Shown here piece by piece: positions 1 through 5,858 of a stretch of DNA of 5,858 nt; the stretch's first letter is position 1; each line of letters opens with the position of its first letter. The position numbers were made by a program, and so were the translations under genes. The DNA lies in assembly GCA_023251195.1 (NCBI GenBank), contig JAHEZG010000248.1, positions 1-5,858 of the forward strand, read 5' to 3'. Under the pieces are notes generated by a model. The model was not told the DNA's origin and made no database searches. It was given only the letters and a program-made list of their open reading frames with translations. The DNA is from Chitinophagaceae bacterium (lineage in GTDB: Bacteria > Bacteroidota > Bacteroidia > Chitinophagales > UBA10324).

Positions 1-1950
1 CACTCTTGCGGCGATGATTTGATTCAACTCATCAATGGTATTCTTGATCTTTCAAAAATTGAATCAGGATTTATCACGGCAAATATTTCCCCTGTTCGTT
101 TTGGAGAAATTGCATCCTTTGTTGAAACTACTTTCAAACCGATTTCCGAAGCAAGACATCTTCGCTTCACCATTGAAACTGATACACAACTTCCGCAATC
201 ATTCGAAACAGATATTCAGCGTCTGAATCAGATTCTGAAAAATCTTTTGTCGAACTCATTCAAGTTTACGGAGAAGGGTGAAGTGAAATTGAAAATTTAT
301 GAAGCGAATAAAAACTGGAAGCCGGGAAATGCAAATCTTGATAACGCAAGCAGGGTAGTGGCATTTGCAATTCATGATTCCGGAATCGGAATTCCAAAAG
401 AAAAACAGAATATAATTTTCGAAGCATTCCAGCAGGCAGAAGGATCAACCAGTCGGAAATACGGAGGCACCGGTTTAGGATTATCCATCAGTCGTGGATT
501 GGCAGAACTGCTCGGTGGAACAATCGAACTCGAAAGTGTTCAGGGAGAAGGAAGCACATTCACACTTTTCCTTCCGATTGAAAATGTAGTTCCGGTGGTA
601 TCGAAAGAAACAACTGATAATCTCAATGCCATTCAGCAGTTGCACATTAATAGTTCGCAGGATATTGACAGTTTACTCAGTTCTATCAGAATTACCAATG
701 AGGGAATTGAATCCAACATGAGCATCGTCAGCGAAATGATCAATGATTCCGGTGACGACCGAAGCAATATTCAATCAAGCGATAAAGTGATTTTAATTGT
801 TGAAGATGATTTGCGTTTTGGAAAAATATTAATTGAGCGCGCGCATGTGGAAGGTTTGAAAGCAATTGTTGCAATAAGTTACATTGAAGTTTTTGATTTC
901 ATCAATCGTTATTCACCCATTGCAATTACACTCGATGTGAAATTGCCTGATACCAGCGGATGGAAAGTGCTTGACTTACTGAGAAATGATTTGAACTATC
1001 GTCACATTCCGATTCATCTGATTTCCGGTGAAGAAAACAGAATGCTTGCACTCCGTAGAGGAGCAAGAAGTTTTATGTTGAAACCATTGGAGAATGATGC
1101 AATAAAAGAATTGTTTAAAGACATTATTACTTTCAATAAAAAGCAGCGAAAAGATGTGTTGATTGTTGAAGATAATGAAATTGAATCTTCACAAATTGCG
1201 AAGATGCTTGAGGATGAAAACATACATGTATCAATTGCAGTTTCAGGGAAGAAAGCGTTACAGAAGATAAAAGAAAAATCGTTCGATTGCATTATTCTCG
1301 ATTACACGCTTCCCGATATTTCAGGAATGGATTTAGTCAATAAGGTGGCAGAACAGAAAAAGAAACTGACACCGGTTATTGTTTATTCAGCAAAGGATTT
1401 TAATAAAACTGAATTGAAGCAACTGAATACAAATTCAAATTCAATTTTGTTAAAAGGAGTAAACTCATTGGAGCATTTGCTGGAAGAAACAGTGTTACAC
1501 CTTCGCATCAATCATAAAAATCTCGCACCCGAAAAGCGGCGGATCATTGAAAACAACCGGAAGAATGAAGATATTCTTTCCGGAAAAAATATTCTGGTGG
1601 TGGATGATGATGTCCGGAATTTGTTTGCACTCACCACAGTTTTCGAGCGATACAATATCAATGTCATTACCGCCGAAAGCGGAAAGGAGGCCATTAATAT
1701 TCTTAACGAAAATCCGAGCATTGAAATGGTGCTCATGGATATTATGATGCCTGAAATGGATGGTTACGAAACCACGCAAAAAATCAGGCGCGAGCATAAA
1801 AATAATTTGCTTCCGATCATCGCTGTAACAGCTAAAGCAATGAAGGGCGATCGTCAAAAGTGTCTGGACTCCGGTGCATCTGATTACATTACAAAGCCGG
1901 TAAAAATTGATCAGTTATTGTCGCTCATGAGAATCTGGTTTTACAAATAA
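1..1950 (+). CDS. Hybrid sensor histidine kinase with three C-terminal receiver domains (5' truncated)
   Basis: This is the C-terminal 649 residues of a multidomain phosphorelay kinase. The frame is open from base 1, so the true start, the sensor region and the H-box histidine lie to the left. Residues counted from base 1: the end of the dimerisation helix (LDLSKIESG, about 15-23); a HATPase domain at about 75-195 with N box N81/N85, G1 box D126-S-G-I-G and G2 box G156-T-G-L-G; a linker; REC1 at about 261-375 (D269/D270, phosphoacceptor D312, S342, K361); REC2 at about 385-500 (D434, S463, K485); and REC3 at about 524-648 (D580, T610, K632). In REC2 the lysine is followed by Gly instead of the usual Pro. 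The HATPase plus triple-REC order matches a widespread family of large hybrid kinases that often carry N-terminal HAMP or GAF modules; that part is not visible here. The protein probably autophosphorylates and passes phosphate to its own receivers. It is the first visible gene of a three-gene signalling operon. Confidence 0.95.
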   Translation, partial: HSCGDDLIQLINGILDLSKIESGFITANISPVRFGEIASFVETTFKPISEARHLRFTIETDTQLPQSFETDIQRLNQILKNLLSNSFKFTEKGEVKLKIYEANKNWKPGNANLDNASRVVAFAIHDSGIGIPKEKQNIIFEAFQQAEGSTSRKYGGTGLGLSISRGLAELLGGTIELESVQGEGSTFTLFLPIENVVPVVSKETTDNLNAIQQLHINSSQDIDSLLSSIRITNEGIESNMSIVSEMINDSGDDRSNIQSSDKVILIVEDDLRFGKILIERAHVEGLKAIVAISYIEVFDFINRYSPIAITLDVKLPDTSGWKVLDLLRNDLNYRHIPIHLISGEENRMLALRRGARSFMLKPLENDAIKELFKDIITFNKKQRKDVLIVEDNEIESSQIAKMLEDENIHVSIAVSGKKALQKIKEKSFDCIILDYTLPDISGMDLVNKVAEQKKKLTPVIVYSAKDFNKTELKQLNTNSNSILLKGVNSLEHLLEETVLHLRINHKNLAPEKRRIIENNRKNEDILSGKNILVVDDDVRNLFALTTVFERYNINVITAESGKEAINILNENPSIEMVLMDIMMPEMDGYETTQKIRREHKNNLLPIIAVTAKAMKGDRQKCLDSGASDYITKPVKIDQLLSLMRIWFYK

Positions 1951-1961
1951 AATCAGAACCG

Positions 1962-3245
1962 ATGCTTCCTAAAATATTATTAGTAGATGATCGCGAAGAC
2001 AACTTGGTTTCGATTGAAGCAATATTCGAAACCGGAAAATATCGTTTTGTAAAAGCCAATTCAGGCAAGCAGGCATTAAAAATTCTATTGCACGAATTTG
2101 ATTTTGCTCTGATACTGATGGATGTAAAAATGCCAAACCTGAATGGCTTTGAAACCGCTGCTTTAATTTATGAAAGAGAAAAGCTCCGGCACATTCCCAT
2201 TATTTTTATTACAGCGAACAGTTATGATGACGAAAATATTTTCAAGGGATATAGCAGCGGTGCCGTTGATTATATCTACAAACCCATAAATCCGGAACTG
2301 CTTAAAGCGAAAGTTTCTGTATTCGTTGAGTTGTTTAAAAAAAATCACACTTTACTGTTACAGGAACAAAAATTAATTGCCATCAATAAAAGTCTGGAAA
2401 ATGAAATAACGGAAAGAAAAAATTCAGAGGAAAAAGTTCGGGCGCTCAATCTTGAATTACTGAAGAACATTGACAATCTTGAATCAGCGAATAAAGAGTT
2501 AGATCGTTTTGCCTTCATGGCTTCTCACGATTTGCAGGAACCATTACGGAAAATCAGAATGTTCAGTGAGCGATTGGTTTCAAATCAGGATGGAAACTTA
2601 AGTGCGAACGAAATTAAATTCATTGAAAAAATTCAGAACTCTGCTCAGCGAATGCAATTGCTCATCCGCGACATATTTACTTTTTCAAAACTTTCAGCCG
2701 ACAGCAAAACATTTGAAAGTACAAATATGAATTTGCTGGTAACCGATGTGATGCATCAGCTTGAAAGTTCTATCAAGGAAAAAAATGCCACCATTGTGGT
2801 GAGCGGCTTGCCCACATTATTTATTAATCCGGTTCTTATGCAACCGCTGTTTTATAATTTAATCAGCAACGCTTTAAAATATTCCCGATCGGGAATAAGT
2901 CCGTTAATTAAAATTTACTCCGAATATTCAATTCTTAAGGACACGCAAAAAGAAAAATTAACAAAAAATAATTACTGCAAAATTTATATTGAAGATAATG
3001 GTATCGGGTTTGACCAGAAATATGCAGATCACATTTTTAAAATGTTTACACGGTTACATTCAGGTGGCGAATTTGAAGGAACAGGAATTGGTCTGGCGCT
3101 CTGTAAAAAAATTGTTGAAGAACACAACGGATACATTTCAGCAATCAGCCGGATCAATGAGGGAACAACCTTTATCGTATCGCTTCCATTTAATTCTTTA
3201 CAAACGCAAAAAGAAAAACGGGTTCACATTACACACCAGAACTGA
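1962..3245 (+). CDS. Response regulator-histidine kinase fusion (REC-HisKA-HATPase)
   Basis: A complete 427-residue cytoplasmic protein with no membrane segment or signal peptide. The receiver domain comes first (about 4-120), with acid pocket D9/D10, phosphoacceptor D54, T84 and K107. A charged, probably coiled-coil linker follows (about 125-182). The HisKA H box is FMASHDLQEPLR with phosphoacceptor H189, of the ASHDLQEPLR type common in phytochrome-like and PAS kinases. The HATPase domain (about 285-410) has N299/N303, a DNGIGF G1 box at 345-350 and GTGIGL at 373-378. All key catalytic residues are present. An N-terminal receiver on a soluble kinase suggests that phosphorylation by another kinase, most simply the one encoded upstream, controls its activity; that is inference. 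The ATG lies 11 bases after the upstream stop and is the natural start because the receiver begins at once. The stop overlaps the next start (TGATG). An 18-bp perfect palindrome lies inside the HATPase coding region. Confidence 0.95.
   Translation: MLPKILLVDDREDNLVSIEAIFETGKYRFVKANSGKQALKILLHEFDFALILMDVKMPNLNGFETAALIYEREKLRHIPIIFITANSYDDENIFKGYSSGAVDYIYKPINPELLKAKVSVFVELFKKNHTLLLQEQKLIAINKSLENEITERKNSEEKVRALNLELLKNIDNLESANKELDRFAFMASHDLQEPLRKIRMFSERLVSNQDGNLSANEIKFIEKIQNSAQRMQLLIRDIFTFSKLSADSKTFESTNMNLLVTDVMHQLESSIKEKNATIVVSGLPTLFINPVLMQPLFYNLISNALKYSRSGISPLIKIYSEYSILKDTQKEKLTKNNYCKIYIEDNGIGFDQKYADHIFKMFTRLHSGGEFEGTGIGLALCKKIVEEHNGYISAISRINEGTTFIVSLPFNSLQTQKEKRVHITHQN
2880..2897. repeat. Perfect 18-bp palindrome inside the receiver-kinase gene
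   Basis: TATTCCCGATCGGGAATA equals its own reverse complement over all 18 bases. It encodes part of the segment K-Y-S-R-S-G-I just after the N box of the HATPase domain. The protein motif is common in this kinase family, so the symmetry may be a by-product of codon choice. A protein-binding site or mRNA hairpin is also possible. Confidence 0.7.
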
Positions 3246-3697
3246 TGACAGCAAAACCACTCAATATTATTCTTACTGATGATGATGCAGACGATCAGCT
3301 TTTTTTTCAGGATGCGCTCACAGAAATTAATGCGCCTGTAAGTTTTAAAACTTTATCCAATGGTGATGAATTGATGAATCATTTGTTGCAGGAAGAAACA
3401 GTATTACCTGATATTCTTTTTTTAGATCATAACATGCCGCTCAAAACCGGAATGCAATGTTTGGAAGAAATCCGTAATCATAAAAAACTGGAAAATCTCT
3501 TTGTTATCATCTATTCAACTTCGTTCAGCGACGAAGAGGTGGATAATTTCTATCACAAAAAAGCAAACCTGTTTATTAATAAGCCAAATGGTTTTACTGA
3601 ATTAAAAAAAGTGCTGACTAAAGCATTGACACTTGACATTCCCAAATATACTTCAACCGGCAGTCGGCACAACTTCGTATTAAGTTTCGAAAATTGA
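3245..3697 (+). CDS. Single-domain response regulator, Rcp1-like
   Basis: A stand-alone receiver domain of 150 residues with no output domain. The acid cluster is D12-D14 and the phosphoacceptor is D61 in LFLDHNMP. S91 is at the Thr/Ser switch position (IIYSTS), and K113 precedes Pro in INKPN. The DxNMP signature and the partner gene resemble Rcp1-type regulators encoded next to phytochrome-like kinases. The histidine directly after D61 is less usual than Leu in this family. The last 20 residues or so run past the fold and look disordered. The ATG overlaps the upstream stop by one base (TGATG, 3243-3247), so translation is probably coupled and output matched to the kinase before it. It likely accepts phosphate from H189 of that kinase and acts by protein contact or as a phosphate shuttle; its target is not visible. 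Runs of eight and seven T lie in its coding sequence. Confidence 0.93.
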   Translation: MTAKPLNIILTDDDADDQLFFQDALTEINAPVSFKTLSNGDELMNHLLQEETVLPDILFLDHNMPLKTGMQCLEEIRNHKKLENLFVIIYSTSFSDEEVDNFYHKKANLFINKPNGFTELKKVLTKALTLDIPKYTSTGSRHNFVLSFEN

Positions 3698-3750
3698 ATC
3701 GTGTCAGTTTAAGTAACTAGAAAGATGATTTGAAATAAACAAATCACTTC

Positions 3751-3798
3751 GGGCTAAAATTTATTTACCTCAACAGGTTATTTAGCTCCACATTTTTT
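3751..3798 (+). terminator. Possible rho-independent terminator of the signalling operon
   Basis: An 8-bp stem pairs GGGCTAAA (3751-3758) with TTTAGCTC (3781-3788), including one G-U pair. It encloses a smaller hairpin, ACCT-CAAC-AGGT (3767-3778). Six T residues follow at 3793-3798, four bases after the stem. The site lies just over 50 bases after the stop of the receiver gene, where an operon terminator would be expected. The internal loop and modest GC content make it a weak example, so this is a suggestion. Confidence 0.35.
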
Positions 3799-3946
3799 CC
3801 CCAGTTCGACGAGAGATTTCTACAGTCATTATTTAACACTAACTATATTTTATAAAAAAACCAAGTGCACAGATATTGTAAAGTGAAGAATAACTGTACC
3901 ACCCATTGTTCACTACAAAACCAAAATTTACAAATCAAAATCAGAT

Positions 3947-3985
3947 CAATCATTAATGCACTTAATGAATGCATTAATGAATGTA
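3947..3985. repeat. 11-bp inverted repeat overlapped by a 12-bp tandem direct repeat
   Basis: TCATTAATGCA (3950-3960) and TGCATTAATGA (3970-3980) are perfect reverse complements around a 9-base spacer. Pairing continues for two more bases (3947-3948 with 3982-3983) past one mismatch. Two direct copies, TTAATGAATGCA (3962-3973) and TTAATGAATGTA (3974-3985), overlap the right arm, and a shortened copy, TTAATGCAC (3953-3961), lies before them. No T-run follows, so it does not look like a normal terminator. About 120-155 bases upstream of the surface-protein start, it could be a regulator-binding site or an mRNA hairpin. Confidence 0.6.
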
Positions 3986-4041
3986 TTACTGCCATTCACT
4001 TATTCTTTCAATTGAAATAGGTATGGCTTTGTAATAACAAA

Positions 4042-4107
4042 ATGAAAAAATTCAAAACCAAATTTTCTAATGAAAACAATTCAAAACCCAAAACAAAACG
4101 CTTATGA
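4042..4107 (+). CDS. Possible short leader ORF overlapping the surface-protein start
   Basis: This 21-codon ATG-initiated ORF encodes a lysine-rich peptide beginning MKKFKTKFSNEN and ending KTKRL. Its stop codon overlaps the ATG at 4104 as ATGA (4104-4107), the usual arrangement for translational coupling. There is no recognisable domain. Its composition is what an A-rich leader would give by chance, and no ribosome binding site supports it, so it may not be translated. If real, it could act as a coupling or leader peptide for the downstream gene. Confidence 0.2.
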   Translation: MKKFKTKFSNENNSKPKTKRL

Positions 4108-4181
4108 AAAATTACTTTACGCGAATCGTTCTAACGATTATTGTCTGTTGTTGTTGCCTCACAGCAACCAACACATTTGCT
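4104..4181 (+). other. Signal peptide of the SprB-repeat protein
   Basis: Residues 1-26 have a basic start (MKNYFTR), a hydrophobic core (IVLTIIV) and a polar end, with likely cleavage after TFA (A26/F27). Four consecutive cysteines at 15-18 lie in the core. A lipobox is unlikely because the residue before C15 is Val, not Gly, Ala or Ser. This points to Sec export into the periplasm, as used before type IX secretion. The cleavage site was judged by eye. Confidence 0.8.
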
Positions 4182-5858
4182 TTCAGCAAGGAAGAATTTA
4201 ACAGGAAACTTTCTTCCGCAGTTTCATCCCGAACGATTTCGAAACCTGAATTTCTTTCGTTCGGATCTCCAGTTTCCATTACCGGAGTTGCCACGCCACC
4301 AACTTGCTGGAATGGCAGTAATGCATCATTGAATATAACTGTAACGGGAGGTACTGCTCCCTATAGTTATTTATGGAGCACCGGTCAAACCACCGTAGAT
4401 ATTTCCGGATTAGTTGCCGGAAACTACACTGTAACAGTTACTGATGTATCAGGACTGATTGGTGTTAACAGTTTCAATGTACCGAATGCCGTTCAAATTA
4501 CCGGATATGTAAATTGTAATCAGATTTGTTTCGGTCAATGCACAGGCATTGTTGATTTAACATTAATTACCGGATCAGGTCCTTTCAGCTATCATTGGAA
4601 TAATGGTGCAAGTACAGAAGACCTTTCCGGTGTTTGTGCCGGAATTTATGTGGTGACTGTTACAGATGTAAACGGTTGCACTAAACTTTTTGCAAGTCAG
4701 GTTACCTCATTACCGGGTATGACTCTGACAACAACTGTTACAAACCTTACCTGCAATGGAATATGTAATGGAGCAATTGATTTATCAGTTAGCGGAAGTT
4801 CAACGCCTTTTATTTTCACCTATGCGTGGAATAACGGAGCAACCACACAGGATTTGACCGGATTGTGTGCCGGAACTTATTCTGTTACAGTTACTGATTT
4901 TTATGGCTGCTCAGCAACAATCAGCACATTAGTCATTCAACCTTCGCTGATTAATTTATCATTAACACCAAATACAATTCCTTGTTTTGGAAGTTGTACG
5001 GGGACTGTAGATGCCACCATCTCTGGTGGAACACCACCTTATACTTTTACCTGGAGTAATGCTGCGACTACTGAAGATATTTCAGGAGTTTGTGCCGGCT
5101 CCTATAGTTTAACTGTTACAGACGCAAATAGTTGTACTGCTTCGTTGGCTACAAGTGTCACTCAGCCTACGGCTGCTTTGTCAGCAACTATCGCTGTAAC
5201 AGTTGTTACTTGTGATTCAATATGTAACGGGACTATTGATTTAACTGCTATTGGCGGAACTGCACCCTATACATTTTTATGGAATAACGGATCAGGTTCT
5301 GAAGATTTATCAGAATTGTGCGTTGGAACTTATTGTGTAACAGTTACTGATGCCAACGGATGTACAACTACATCTTGTGGTACTATTACTCAAACTGTTC
5401 CACCAGTTATTAGTTTAACCAATGTGAATCTTATTTGTTTTGGAATTTGTTCAGGTTCGATTAGTGTGAATCTCGTTTCAGGAGCAGCAATTGCAAGTTA
5501 TATATGGTCCAACGGAGAAACAACCGAAGTATTAAATAATTTATGTTCCGGAACTTATTGTGTAACAGCTACCGACATAAATGGATGTACAGCATCCGCA
5601 TGTATTGAAATTACCCAGCCAACACTTCTCTCTGCAACAACAACATATACCGATGCAACCTGCAATGGAACCTGCGACGGAACAATTGGAGTAACAGCCA
5701 CCGGCGGAACCCCACCCTATTCTTATTCATGGGATAATGGTGGAACCGATGCAGCGCTGACAGGATTGTGTGCAGGAATTTATACTGTAACAGTTTATGA
5801 TGCTAACCAGTGTTCAGTAATAGCTACTGACACAGTTGACCAGCCAACTGTTCTTTCT
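4104..5858 (+). CDS. Secreted SprB-repeat surface protein (3' truncated)
   Basis: The frame is open for 585 codons up to the last base, so the C-terminus is missing. The ATG at 4104 is the only ATG in frame after a stop at 4071-4073. A signal peptide spans about residues 1-26, followed by a short Ser-rich spacer. Seven SprB-like repeats of about 75 residues then run to the end. Each repeat carries variants of CxGxC, GTIDL, GGTxPYxYxW, NGATTEDLSGLCAGTY and VTVTDANGC. SprB is the large cell-surface gliding adhesin of Flavobacterium johnsoniae, and proteins with this repeat are typically exported by the type IX system and may serve in adhesion or gliding. Here the repeat family is clear but the function is inferred, and it should not be called sprB itself. 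A C-terminal type IX sorting domain is expected further right. The mature part contains 30 cysteines, unusually many. It is probably transcribed separately from the upstream operon. Confidence 0.92.
   Translation, partial: MKNYFTRIVLTIIVCCCCLTATNTFAFSKEEFNRKLSSAVSSRTISKPEFLSFGSPVSITGVATPPTCWNGSNASLNITVTGGTAPYSYLWSTGQTTVDISGLVAGNYTVTVTDVSGLIGVNSFNVPNAVQITGYVNCNQICFGQCTGIVDLTLITGSGPFSYHWNNGASTEDLSGVCAGIYVVTVTDVNGCTKLFASQVTSLPGMTLTTTVTNLTCNGICNGAIDLSVSGSSTPFIFTYAWNNGATTQDLTGLCAGTYSVTVTDFYGCSATISTLVIQPSLINLSLTPNTIPCFGSCTGTVDATISGGTPPYTFTWSNAATTEDISGVCAGSYSLTVTDANSCTASLATSVTQPTAALSATIAVTVVTCDSICNGTIDLTAIGGTAPYTFLWNNGSGSEDLSELCVGTYCVTVTDANGCTTTSCGTITQTVPPVISLTNVNLICFGICSGSISVNLVSGAAIASYIWSNGETTEVLNNLCSGTYCVTATDINGCTASACIEITQPTLLSATTTYTDATCNGTCDGTIGVTATGGTPPYSYSWDNGGTDAALTGLCAGIYTVTVYDANQCSVIATDTVDQPTVLS
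4296..5846 (+). repeat. Seven tandem SprB-like repeats, about 225 bp each
   Basis: Taking the first conserved Cys of each unit as a mark, repeats 1-7 are anchored at residues 68, 142, 217, 294, 370, 445 and 520 (bases 4305, 4527, 4752, 4983, 5211, 5436 and 5661). The spacing is 74, 75, 77, 76, 75 and 75 residues. Cysteines per repeat are 1, 5, 4, 4, 6, 6 and 4. Units are diverged overall but share short identical DNA stretches such as GTAACAGTTAC (4431-4441 and 5337-5347) in the VTVTD codons. Repeats 5 and 6 share GGAACTTATTGTGTAACAG and an extra cysteine pair. The array probably continues past the window. Confidence 0.9.

Larger units (their letters stand above)
3698..4103. other. Intergenic region between signalling operon and surface-protein gene
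   Basis: About 400 bases, very AT-rich, with stops in all forward frames and no protein gene I can support. From left to right it contains a short 7-bp hairpin (TGATTTG 3726-3732 with CAAATCA 3740-3746), a probable terminator (3751-3798), a long dyad and 12-bp tandem repeat (3947-3985), and a 21-codon ORF starting at 4042. I looked for the Bacteroidetes promoter pattern TTG-N19-TAnnTTTG on the plus strand. The nearest is TGGCTTTG at 4024-4031, with one mismatch and no suitably spaced TTG, so no promoter is called. The last 60 bases before the ATG at 4104 are A-rich with few G, as is common upstream of Bacteroidetes starts. Confidence 0.7.

Noticed and set aside
19..21. TTG at 19 as the start of the hybrid kinase
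   Set aside because: The frame is open from base 1 and the residues before it (HSCGDD) fit the family, so the gene is simply cut by the window edge.
1495..1857. A 120-codon open frame on the minus strand
   Set aside because: It lies wholly inside REC3 of the hybrid kinase, is antisense to highly conserved codons and encodes no recognisable domain.
3726..3746. TGATTTG/CAAATCA hairpin as the operon terminator
   Set aside because: The 7-bp AT-rich stem is not followed by a T-run; the next hairpin at 3751-3788 fits better.
4024..4031. TGGCTTTG as a -7 promoter element for the surface gene
   Set aside because: It has one mismatch to TAnnTTTG, and no TTG occurs about 19 bases upstream.
4146..4160. 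Four consecutive cysteines as a lipoprotein signal
   Set aside because: The residue before the first Cys is Val, which does not fit a lipobox, and a normal TFA cleavage site follows.
4112..4332. Open frames on both strands over the start of the SprB-repeat gene (4112-4294 minus, 4141-4332 plus)
   Set aside because: Both are out of frame with the signal peptide and first repeat, which are clearly coding, and neither has a convincing product.
4305..5858. Repeat array as a CRISPR or DNA satellite
   Set aside because: The 225-bp periodicity follows protein repeats in one continuous frame; there are no short identical repeats with unique spacers.

Overview
The window looks like a piece of chromosome from a Bacteroidota (Bacteroidetes) bacterium. 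The DNA is AT-rich, the start codons sit behind A-rich stretches rather than clear Shine-Dalgarno sites, and the right-hand gene encodes tandem SprB-type repeats, which are characteristic of gliding or type IX-secreted surface proteins in this phylum. Genus and species cannot be named from the sequence alone.

Left part (1-3697): three co-directional signalling genes packed as an apparent operon. The first is a hybrid histidine kinase cut by the left edge, with the end of its dimerisation helix, a full ATPase domain and three receiver domains. After 11 bases comes a receiver-histidine kinase protein (REC, coiled coil, HisKA, HATPase). Its stop codon overlaps by one base the start of a small single-domain receiver. 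Together they supply two kinases and five receiver domains but no recognisable DNA-binding or enzymatic output domain, so they look like a branched phosphorelay whose output lies elsewhere.

Middle part (3698-4103): about 400 bases without a convincing protein gene. It holds a plausible terminator for the signalling operon (3751-3798), a strong 11-bp dyad overlapped by a 12-bp tandem repeat (3950-3985), and a tiny lysine-rich ORF whose stop overlaps the start of the next gene. No good match to the Bacteroidetes promoter consensus was found.

Right part (4104-5858): the 5' end of a large secreted protein gene, open to the last base of the window. It has a signal peptide and seven roughly 75-residue SprB-like repeats. 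Their cysteines rise from one in the first repeat to four in most, and to six in repeats 5 and 6, in a pattern that suggests stacked disulfide bonds. A C-terminal type IX sorting domain is expected beyond the window but cannot be seen.

The signalling operon and the surface protein are neighbours, but a probable terminator separates them. Any regulatory link between them is a hypothesis. I see no mobile element, tRNA, rRNA or CRISPR array.
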